Assembly: GCA_028564705.1 (NCBI GenBank) | Contig: JAPXFQ010000347.1 | Location: forward strand, 124,001-188,000 | From: Apricaphanius iberus | Lineage: Eukaryota; Chordata; Actinopteri; Cyprinodontiformes; Aphaniidae | Direction: 5' to 3' | DNA: 64,000 nt | Shown: one piece after another, positions 11,323-21,200 of the stretch | How the letters are laid out: each line of letters starts with the position of its first letter | Position numbering within the stretch: the first letter of the stretch is position 1 | Position numbers and translations under genes: made by a program | Notes under the pieces: model-generated | What the model saw: the letters and a program-made list of their open reading frames with translations, nothing else | Databases searched by the model: none | Told to the model about the DNA's origin: nothing

Positions 11323-12516
11323 CTATAGGCAGTTCTTCAGGACTCTGGGGCTGACACCATCTGGACCTGCAGCCTTTTTCTGGTTCAGTTTCTCCAGCTG
11401 CCTCTTCATCTGACTTTTAGAGACACACAGGTGGGAGAGTGAGACAAAAGGGGTAGCAGCATCTCCTGACTTGGTTGAAGACAAAAGTTCTGGAATTCGA
11501 AGAGTTCGTGACTGAGGTGTGGCAGGACAGGTGTGGGTCTGAGGAGTGGGATGTCTCTTTAGCTGGAAACAGGAGTGGAGGATTCTGAGCTTGTTCCTAA
11601 ACCTATTAAAGAATATGTTCAGTTCATTGGCTCTATCCAGACTTCCATATATCCAGGCCTTCCTGTGCTTAAAGCCTGTGATCTTTTTAATTCCAGACCA
11701 GACATCTCTTATATTGTTCCTCTGTAGTTTGTTCTCCAGCTTATTGCTGTAAGCCTCTTTGCTGTATCTGATCTTGACTTTAAGTTGCTTCTGTATACTC
11801 ATTAATAACTCCCTATCTCCCTCCCTGAAGGCTTTTTTTTTCTTGTTCAATAGTTCCTTCAGCTCACTGTTGATCCAGGGTTTGTTATTAGCGAAGTATC
11901 TCACTGTTCTGGAGAGGATGTTGTCCACACAGAAGTTTATGTAGTCAGCCACGCTCTCAGTCATGGCATTGATGTCCTCTCCATGTGGCTGGCAAAGAGT
12001 CGTCCAGTCTGTGGACTCAAAACAACCCTGCAGGGCTTCTTCAGCTTCATATGACCATTTTTTAACAGTTCTCTTTGTCAGAGGTTGCCTATGAACAAGG
12101 GGTTTATATTCAGAGCAGAGAAAGACAAGATTATGATCTGATTGTCCTAGAGGAAGTCTTGGTTTTGACATATAAGCATCCTTTACATTTGCATAAAACA
12201 AATCCAAGGTCTTGTTTTCTCTTGTGGAACATCTGAGAAACTGTTGAAATGTTGGAAGTGTAGAAGAGAGTGAGGCATGATTAAAATCACCAGATATTGC
12301 AATAAGTGCATTGGGGTGCTGGGTCTGTAGCTTAGCGACAACAGAACTGATGACATCACATGCATGGTCGGCAACGGCTGAAGGTGGAATGTAAACAACT
12401 GCCAAAATAACATTAGTGAACTGTCTTGGTAAATAATATAGACGTAAGCTTACTGCCAAAGGTTCAATATCTGGGCTGCAGAGACGACACTTCACAGAGA
12501 CCTTATCAGAGATCAT
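11323..12516 (-). pseudogene. LINE apurinic endonuclease and RT start, 397-residue frame
   Basis: The frame begins inside an APE-type endonuclease. The motif AISGDFNHA lies near residue 75 and GQSDHNLVFL near 127, both diagnostic of LINE endonucleases. A basic linker follows (KELLNKKKKAFREGDREL), and then the first RT motif KKAAGPDGVSPRVLK at the end. No stop interrupts these 397 codons. This is the best preserved part of the element. Confidence 0.9.
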
Positions 12517-13216
12517 AACATGTTCCTAAACTTGATCTGATTATTAATTAATTTAAAGCAAAATGGATCAAAGAAAATGAAGCTTGATGAGCCTGATTGA
12601 AAAACAGCTTTGATGCATTTATTAAAAAGGAAAACAGAGCTTTCAGAGTTTTTCAATAACCTTCCAATCATAAGCTTATCAGGGCTCAAAGTAAAAAACA
12701 AAATCCTGAGCTTAATAGACTGTACATACACATTATAGGCAATTTGGCCAGCAACATTTTGGCATTGTGCTTGGTAATTTACAAGATGATATACAGTTTA
12801 AATCTGATTTTTAGAAAGTAGAAGTTATTAAGTTATAAATGAAAACTTATGAAAATCAGTCTAATAAATCTGATTCGTTCGGCAACCATTTAAATCAGTA
12901 AAGGGCAATTTATACAAAAACATAAATTGCAACTTTTTCTATAATTTTTCTATCACTTTCTAACTTTTAAATTAATCTAAAATAAAAACAATCATTTAGA
13001 CTTGCTTATGAGCAACTGATCCTATTATTGCTTTCACTCAATTGCTAATGATTTGTTTTTTGACTATTTTTAATTTTCATACTAATTATTTTGATGAAAT
13101 GCTAAATGGCATTGTTTTGTCTATCCTTTCTTGTATTTTAATATTGCTAGTTGTTTATACGTGTTTAAGCCTTATTTTAATGATTATGTTTTAATTTTCA
13201 AATTTTTGGTAATCAG
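12517..13216. other. no gene recognised
   Basis: Very AT-rich sequence. The last part (about 13050-13216) is probably the end of an L2-like 3' region, whose recognisable tail follows. Confidence 0.4.
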
Positions 13217-13280
13217 GTAAAGCACCTTGAATTGCCTTGTGTTGAAAGTGTGCTATACAAATAGAATTGCCTTGGCTTTT
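13217..13280 (+). repeat. L2-like LINE 3' tail
   Basis: TAAAGCACCTTGAATTGCC, then TGCTATACAAATAGAATTGC, is the typical 3' end of fish L2/Maui-like elements. A second tail of this kind ends a fragment at 53320-53590. Confidence 0.7.
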
Positions 13281-13343
13281 GTTCAAAACAATGGCAAATT
13301 AAGTTAGGAAATACATTTCACTGGATCTTGACTCCTCTCCTCT

Positions 13344-13742
13344 TTAACATATTTGCAGAGCCAGTAAACCAATTAAGTGCTTCAAGAAGTCATCAACATT
13401 CAGAGAAAACATCCATCCTTTGAGCTTATCAGACAGACTTTTCTTGAACGCTGGTGCTATGCCATGTGTGTTCATATAACTGGCATGATGACGGGAAACG
13501 GATAGTTTTGTTAAAGCATTCTCAACCGGTACTTTTTTGCATAGATCTACGAGTGGTTGCGCGATCATAAATGATAAATCATGTTTTGCTATGAACGAGC
13601 ACACATATTTTCCAACAGCCACAGTGGCAACTTCATCCGCTGTTACTTTTCCCGGCAAACAGCTTGTGTTTTGGAGCACACGGACAGTCGCTTTATTCTG
13701 TCGTCCTTGGGTGGTGAAGAGCTTTTTCCCCGCTAGTTGCAT
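13344..13742 (-). pseudogene. hAT-family transposase-like remnant
   Basis: A 132-residue frame. The pattern KYVCSFIAKHDLSFMIAQPL, then KKVPVENALTKLSVSRHHAS and LKGWMFSLNVDD, resembles the N-terminal half of hAT-related domains found in ZBED/ZNF862-type transposases (pattern: helper helix, HNLSF, SxxRxxA, FSLxxDES). There the last motif carries the first catalytic aspartate; here it reads FSLNVDD. The frame ends soon after, so only a fragment is present. The assignment is from motif memory. Confidence 0.5.
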
Positions 13743-14086
13743 GTACTAACTTCTTGGACACAAAATAAAAAACACAAACAAGGCTCCCTTAGCTTCTGGC
13801 ACCAGCTCCCAAACGGCTTACAGTCTCTGCCTTTATCCTCTATCCATGCCCAGAGCCACTTGTTTTAAAGGCCCTTGTCAACCACGACAATATCTCCCCC
13901 CGACTTCATGAATTTAGCCTCCATTCTTCTGATTTCGGGAAAACAACCGGGGCTCGCCTCGGATGTTGCGCTCAAAACCACTCGAAGATAATGTGTTTTC
14001 TTTCTGAATCATAGTCAAACGCTGGAGATCCTGCACAGTGCCGGAGTACTTTAAGCCCTGGCTTATAAAGAGAAAAATCTCAGATA

Positions 14087-14092
14087 TTTATT
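14087..14092 (-). terminator. taf2: second candidate polyadenylation signal AATAAA
   Basis: Another canonical AATAAA on the minus strand, 64 nt past the first. It could be an alternative cleavage signal. Confidence 0.4.
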
Positions 14093-14150
14093 GTGGACAA
14101 TTCAGCCAGTCTTAATAAAACAAAAGTCTTTGTAAAAGTAAAAAGACATT

Positions 14151-14156
14151 TTTATT
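14151..14156 (-). terminator. taf2: candidate polyadenylation signal AATAAA
   Basis: Canonical AATAAA on the minus strand about 810 nt after the TAF2 stop codon. It is one of two plausible signals; transcript data would decide between them. Confidence 0.45.
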
Positions 14157-14964
14157 TGAATTCCAACAGTTTTGAACCAAAACTCTGAAGTATAGTAATT
14201 CAAGCCTGCATGTGGCTAGCTGGCTTCTGAATTTCAGCAGATGGGTCTTCAAAAACAGGAGCTCCAGTTATTGTCACTAGCTGCCGACATCATGGAGAAA
14301 ACACCAAGCAGCAGAATTGTGGCCACAAGCAGAGTAACAGGGAAGCTCAGTGAAGGTGGGTTGGATTTACAGAAGACACTCTCTGGGGGTCCTCGTCGTC
14401 TTAGGAAGCCTCTATTGTTCCTGCAAAAGCATCGACTGTTTTGCTTCTTAAAAGCCCAGAGAAGAAGCAGCAGAGGCCAGAGAGAGCTGCTGTGGTTCTG
14501 GACCCGTTCTAGTTAAAACAGAAGCATCTTAAATCAAGCTGGCAGCAGGGATTAAAACAAAGCCCAGAGTGGATCATGGGTTTCAGCCTCACAAGCCGCA
14601 GTGCAGTCAATGGGTTGATGTTCTGAACTTCCAGAGGTCCGTTTCCAGGGGTGCCACAATCATGGTTCTGTTTGACCTCAGGAGCTGCTTGCTCAGGCTC
14701 ACCACAGTGGTGAGGTAATGAGGTCAGCTAGGAGTGTGTGTGTGTGTGTGTATAGACAGGGTTGTTGGAAGGTTTGGTTTCATCAGTCATGTTTCATCTG
14801 ATTCTGCTGAGCACTGAATAAAAAGCAGGACAGCTGTTCCATACGTGGACACATTCATCCTCCTTTTCCACCCCCTTTAGAACAGACGGTGTCTGTCCCC
14901 CAGATGTCTGCAGATAACCCTCAGGGGATCGCCATCACCTGGAGGCCAAACATCCACTAGATGT

Positions 14965-15251
14965 TCAGTCAGAGGGAGAGGGTGAGCGCAGAGACCTGCC
15001 GCTGGCTGGACTGTTGCTGTATGCGTAGGAGTTGTCTCTGTCCCGGTCCTTGCTCTCATGCTTGTGCTTATGCTTGTGTTTGTGCTTGTGTTTCTTCTTC
15101 TTCTTCTTGTGTTCATGGTGGTGATGGTGGTGGTGATGGGTGTGGTCTCCTCCATGCTTTGAGGGTAAGGAGGCGGTCTCCTTGGAGAACAGGGGCCCAG
15201 GAGTAGCAGGTGTGGACAGGATGGACTGCTCCATCAACGGAGGCTCTTTAC
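14965..15251 (-). CDS. taf2: TAF2 last exon K, 95 residues plus stop, His/Lys-rich tail
   Basis: This exon encodes [19 protein letters not shown], a Ser/Thr linker, then eight histidines, EH, six lysines, five HK repeats, and SKDRDRDNS. It ends [15 protein letters not shown] and stops with TGA at 14965-14967. The charged low-complexity tail is a TAF2 hallmark and is expected to be disordered. It has been linked to nuclear localisation and condensate behaviour in the mammalian protein. Codons in the HK tract are mixed, so it is not a pure microsatellite. The acceptor is CTGCTCAG. Confidence 0.96.
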
Positions 15252-18200
15252 CTGAGCAGAAGATGATGGTCAGCATCAGAACTCAGTTGTGAATCATAAA
15301 AGTGAACAGCTTCTCCCACCTGGTGTGGACGGTCTCTCTAGCAGGTTGAGGTGATGGTGAATGAAGGCCTGGCTGTCATGAACCGTCTCCATGTCAATGT
15401 CTTCATCTTCCATGGTGTTGAACTAAAAACACAGGTGTGAGGAAAATTATAGTTATTTATCATTTAACCGTTCTATCAGTTCATGTATAATAAGTTAAAT
15501 AATAGTCTTTATTTGTGAGGTTCCTGGGTGATTTAGAGGCAAAAATAAAACGACACTATTGCCTGATTACAAAGACGTCACTGCTGTGCTCCATGAAGGG
15601 CTGGGCAAAACGATTATTTTTGTAATCGATTAATCTATCGATTCTTTTTTCGATGCGTCGATTAATCTAATGATTAATTTTTCAGTTCGATTCGATTTTG
15701 ATTCGATTTGATTATTTACCCATTATTTTATTTTTATAGAAATTTGACATTTATTAATTTATGTATTTCCATGAAATAAATAAATTTCTTCATTTGAAAA
15801 CATTTTAATTGTAAAGAAAATCCCAAATAACGTTGTAGTATTAGTACAATCTTATGTTAGAGGTTGCATTTAAAAAAAAGTTAAATGTTGTGCAAAGAAA
15901 TCATATGAATAAAGGAGAGAAAATACCCCCAAAAATATAAACAGAAAACATTTAACATTCACTTTATGTTAAAAAGTGCTCTTCATTCACAAAAAAGATT
16001 CATTTTGCTGCATTTTCTCTTGTTTCTGACATAAGATTTGCACGAGATAGAGAGAGATGCGCTGTTCATTCAAATAAAATGCAGCACATTTTTCTAGTTT
16101 TTGGATTGCAACTTTTAATCCACCAAACTAGAGAAGCATGAAGTAAAAAAAAAAGTATTCAGACAGGATCAGGCATTATTAAACGTGACAAGAGTTCGTT
16201 TTCAGTTTGCTTTTGCAGGCACTTAAACAATGTTGTATTAATGTCCATGACGGAAAAAAACAAAAAACGGCTGCTGTTTTTGTTTCCATGTGTTTCTAGA
16301 GGATTCTATAATCCGAACTTCTAGTAAAAAGCTTTACCAAAATTTACTTTCTGTCGTTCATTGCTTCTTGAGGAAGGAATACGATCACAAGCCTAGAAAA
16401 AAACAGAAGCAGCGCTGTGTGATTATAGGCACAGACGCCATGAAAACGTAGTACCCCCTGCTGTCAATAGAGAATGGAGTGGAAGAGCGGAGTACTATAA
16501 ACAGAAAACGTCTCCATCAATACGTCTGCGTCCGAGTGCAAATTTGCGGTCGGAGAAGCATAAACTGGGCTTTAATGTCCACGACGGCTATGTTTAGCAG
16601 GTAGGTAGTGCATTACCTTCGTTAGCAAACATGAATACACTCTCACATTTCGGGCTTTTGCTCTTATTCAGTCTGTGCGCCTTCCGACTCATTCTGCCAA
16701 CACGGTCCACAAATAAAAACCAACCAAACAGATAGCAGTAACATACAGCAGACACAGCTGTGTATGAGTATATGCCCTCTATGTGGGGGTGTTTGGGTGA
16801 TTTATAGGGTAAAATACATAGGGTTAGTAAAAAAGCTGAAAACTTACGGTGTTTAATCATTTGCTGAAACTGCTCCTGGATGCAGTCGTACTTTTATAAG
16901 CCGTTTCCATTTTGCAAGCCGACAGGTGACAAAATTGCTCCCTTTTATTTTGAAATAATTCCATACCTTTGGACTGCAAGTTTGGATGGAGGTATTTAAG
17001 TCAATTGACTCACTCATGCTGACACTACTTGCTTCTGCCGTGTTTGTTTTGAAAGTTATGACGCATAGACACATTTTTTGCGTCAAAGTATTATACGTGT
17101 AGACGAAATCAATGACATCGACACGTCGTCCCAGCCCTAGCTCCATCCCAGCTGTAGTCTGAGCAGGAATTTCATTCTGTGTTCTTCGGCGGTCGGTTAG
17201 ACAGAACTACTGCAGACATCAACATGGTACGCGTTTGTGTGTTTCTAAGTTGCTCTAACCAAATGACCAATAGGACTAAGTTCAGCTTTACAGGCTCCCT
17301 TTCTGCAACCTACACAGACTACAGCTGTAATGGCAGCGGGTGCTACGTCACACAAATTCCAGGTTAGTGTAAATTGGAATCTGTTGCATTAAAAGCCTGT
17401 GAAAACCCCAGATACTAATGCCTTCGCACCACAGAGGATTATTCATAATAAGTATTCATAACAAAACGTGGTTAAATGAAAGTGTTTTGGGGCAGATAAT
17501 GCCTTTTTGCCGACTGCAAATCTCCTGCCCCCATTGACTCTATTTTTATGGACATACGCCGATCGCAACTGAATATAAAGTCATGCTGAAGGACTCCGAG
17601 TGGCTCCAAACATGTCTGGGTGAGTAAACGAACGTCATAAATGCTAAACATAAGGTCCAGGTTTAAAAAAAAAAAAAAAACTCTACCTTTAAATATTGTT
17701 AGACTACAAAATTCAAATGTTTATTTTATTATGTTCTCCCATTCTGTTCTGTAATGTCAGTTGTTTGTTCAGTATGTTGAATTACTAGTTGTGATTGGTG
17801 GATATTAACCCCAGCAAATGCAGTATCTCCACAGAGCGTCCTGTATGAAATAGACCTGCTGTCTGTGATTAACTGTTGGTGGGGTTAATTTACATATACC
17901 TCAAGTTGTACGCAGAGACAGAGTTAAATGAACCCAGATCAGGAATTATTGTTGGTTTGCATTGATATGTGCTCTCAGATCAGTCTCACTGTGTATCAAG
18001 TTGGTGGCCCACATATTCCACCACAGGGGAGGACCATCTAAGTCTTGCTAGTGCGGATGGATGATGAGCTAAAGCAGAGAGATGCTAGGACAGAGAACAT
18101 TCTATGATTTACTTTTGTATGCTTCTGCTCTGATCACCTACTTCATTTTTTTTTCCTCTCCATTGAGCTTCATAAAGCATATTTTATTTATTAGCTGATT

Positions 18201-21200
18201 AAAATGGACTGATATTATTTAATGAAAATTGAAACCACATCAATACACACTCCCAGTATCTGGGCTGCAGCACCAAGCAGAGACACTAGAGTGGATTTAT
18301 TTCAATCAGCAGAGACACCCAAGTGCTGCATCTGTGACTTCAGACCATGCAAATGACCATCCTTCTCCAGTTCTCCAGATGTTTTAGTGGTCACTAGAGA
18401 ACCTCAGACGTCTTGCATGCAGCCCGACTCTGCTTGGTTTAGTGCTTGGCTAGAAATCACAACACAATTTAAGAGATTTATAGTTCAGAACATTAAACGG
18501 AGTGAATTATTTAATTCTGTTAATCTGGGTTTACATGTGTTACAGCTAAAAAAAAAAGGTCCAAAATGCATTTATTCAAAAAGTAAACCTTTCTGTTTTC
18601 GCTTTATCCTTCAGGGGTCGCCACAGCGAATCATCGTTCTCCATTCAGTCCAATCCTCTGCATGCTCTGCCCTCACACCAACTGACTTTATGTCCTCTTT
18701 CACCACATCCATAAATCTCATTTATGGTATTCCTTTCTGTGCCTCCTGCCTGGTGGCTCCATCCTCAGCATCCTTCAACCAATATAATCATCATCTCTCC
18801 TCTGAACATGTCCAAACCATCTCAGTCTGGCCTCCCTGACTTTATCCCCAAAACATCTAACGTGAGCTGTGCCTCTGATGGACTCATTCCTGATCCTATC
18901 TATCCTCGTCACTCCCAGAGAGAATCTCAACATCTTGAGTTCTACAACCTCTAGTTCTGCTTCCTGTCTTTTTCTCATTGGTTCTGTCTCTAAACCGTAC
19001 AACAGCACTGGTCTCACTATTGTCTTCCACACCTTTCCCTTCATTCTTGCTGAAACCCTTTTATCACACTTGACACTTTTCTCCACCCATTCCAACCAGC
19101 TTGCACACGCTTCTTCACCTCTTTTCTCCATTGCTTTGGACCGTTGACCCGAAGTACTTCAAGTCCTCTACTTTCTTTATATCCACTCCCTGTAATTTCA
19201 TCGTTCCACTTGTGTCTTTCTCATTTACACACTCTGTCTTGCTGCAACTAATCTTTATTCCTGTGTTTTCTAGTGCAGACCTCCATCTCTCTAGCTTTTC
19301 CTCCACCTCCGTCCTGCTCTCACTGCAGATCACAATGTCATCTGCAAACATCATAGTCCATGGGGATGCTTGTCTAATCTCATCTGTCAGTCTGTCCATC
19401 ACCAAACCAAACAAGAAGGGGCTCAGAGCCGATCATTGATGGAGTCTCACCTCCAACTTGAATTCCTCTGTTACTCCTACAGCACACCTCACTGCTGTCT
19501 CACAGCTCTCACACATGTCCTGTACCACTCTAACATACTTCTCTGCCACTCCAGACATCCTCATACAAAACCAAACTTCTCTCCTGCCACCCTGTTACAC
19601 GCTTACTCTAAATCTACAAAGACAACAATGCAGCTCCCTCTGACCCTCTCTGTACTTCTCCATCAGTATCCTTAAAGCAAAAATAGCATCTGCAGTCCTC
19701 TTTCTTAGCATGAAACCGTACTGCTGCTCACAAATGCTCACTTCTGACCAAAGCATAGCTTCCACCACTCTTTTCCACAGCTTCATTGTATGACTAATTA
19801 ACTTTATTCCTCTGTAGTTGCCACATTTCAGTACAACTCCCTTGTTTTTAAAGATCGGTACTAGAACACTTTTCCTCCATCTTCTCAGCCTTCAAGGTCT
19901 TGTTGAAGAACCTAGTCAAAAACTCTACTGCCACCTCTCCCAAACGCTTCCATACCTCCACAGGTATGTCATCAGGACCAACTGCCTCCCCCATCTTCAT
20001 CCTCTTCAAAGTTTTCCTCAATTCATCTTTACTAATCTCAGGAACTTCTTGATACACAACAGCCACCTCTTCTACTCTACATTCTCTCTGATTTTCTTCA
20101 TTCATCAGCTTTTCAAAATAATCTTTCCATCTTCCCATCACACTCTTGGCAAGTGTCAATACATTTTCATACCAATCCTTGATCACCCTTACCTGTTGCA
20201 CATCCTTCCCATCTCTGTCTCTCTGCCTCGCCAACCTATACAAATCATTCTCTCTCTCCTTACCTCCTGGCCACCAAGAGTCTGTCTCAACTCCTCCCTG
20301 AAAACCTCCCAGCACTCTTCCTTTTTCAGTTTCCACCACTTGGTCCTCTGCCCTGTCTTTGTTCTCTTTGCCTTCCTCACCATCAGTTTCATCCTACAGA
20401 CCACCATCCTATGCCGTCTAGCTACACTCTCACCCACCAGTACTTTGCAGTCACTAATCTCCAGATCACAATGTCCATATCAGATGTAGTCCACCTGAGT
20501 GCTCCTACCTCCACTCTTATAAATCACCTTATGTTTCGTCCTCTTTTGGAAAAATGTGTTTACAACAGCCATTCCCATCCTTTTTGCAAAGTCTATCACC
20601 ATCTGTTGTTTCTTTCCTGGATACCAAACATCACTTCCTCATCACCTCTGTTCCCTTCACCAAAATGCCCATTAAAGTCTACACCAATCACCACCTTCTA
20701 CCCTGCATCAAATCATCTAGTTCGCTGCTTCTCTTCTAACTCACATCCTACCTGTGGGGCATAATCACTAACCACCTTAATCATTATTCCTTCCATTTGA
20801 AGCTTCAGGCTCATCAGCCTTTCTGACACCCTTTTCACTTCCAGGACATCCATCCATCCATCCATCCATTTACCGCTTAATCCTTAAGGCGTCGCGGGGG
20901 GTGGGGGGTCGGTTCCCACCTCCAGCGAGCGAGAGAAGGGGGACACCCTGGACAGGTCGCCAGTCAATCACAGGGCCATATAGAGACAGACAGGACAAAC
21001 AACCATGCGCACACACACACACACACACATACATACACACTCTCATACCTAATGACATTTTAGATTGATCAATTAACCTGACAGTCATGTTTTTGGACTG
21101 CAGGAGGAAGCCGAGGAAGAACAGTTTCCACCGGCACACTGTGGGTCAACAGCAACGGTCGTTGTTAACCCGGGCCTCAACTGATCTGGTATGGAGTTCA

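Larger units (their letters stand above)
9988..12516 (-). mobile_element. Rex1/CR1-like LINE, long copy with 3' end
   Basis: Minus-strand non-LTR retrotransposon. The endonuclease-to-RT frame runs from 12516 to 11323, RT pieces continue to 10439, and a C-terminal piece lies at 10039-10254 (RLLQFRCNTDRYRESFLPTV). The element ends with a tail containing GGGATCAATAAAGTATTTTT near 9990-10010, a typical 3' end for this group. Several frameshifts break the ORF, and the 5' end is truncated. Confidence 0.87.
14087..14964 (-). other. taf2: TAF2 3' untranslated region (approximate)
   Basis: This is the stretch downstream of the TAF2 stop codon. It contains a (GT)n tract at about 14733-14751 and no recognisable TE. 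The far end is set by the candidate polyadenylation signals at 14151 and 14087, so the exact 3' end is inferred. Confidence 0.6.
18585..20847 (-). mobile_element. RTE-clade LINE, 5'-truncated and frameshifted
   Basis: Minus-strand non-LTR element. From 5' to 3' it shows endonuclease ([17 protein letters not shown] near 20660), linker, RT motifs ([20 protein letters not shown] near 19970; [17 protein letters not shown] near 19730; [14 protein letters not shown] near 19345) and the C-terminal [20 protein letters not shown] with [14 protein letters not shown] near 18800. The 3' end is ATTCGCTGTGGCGACCCCTG, usual for RTE elements in fish. At least four frame changes are needed to read through. 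Confidence 0.9.

Noticed and set aside
14241..14516. 91-codon plus-strand frame
   Set aside because: It lies antisense within the TAF2 3' UTR and has no recognisable domain.
14961..15206. Cys-rich plus-strand frame
   Set aside because: It is the reverse frame of the His/Lys-rich TAF2 last exon; the cysteines come from antisense of the repetitive tract.
18387..18839. 150-codon plus-strand frame
   Set aside because: Its second half is antisense to the RTE 3' end; the first half shows no domain.
19818..20489. 223-codon open frame on the plus strand
   Set aside because: It is antisense to the RTE LINE coding region, whose frames carry diagnostic motifs on the minus strand.
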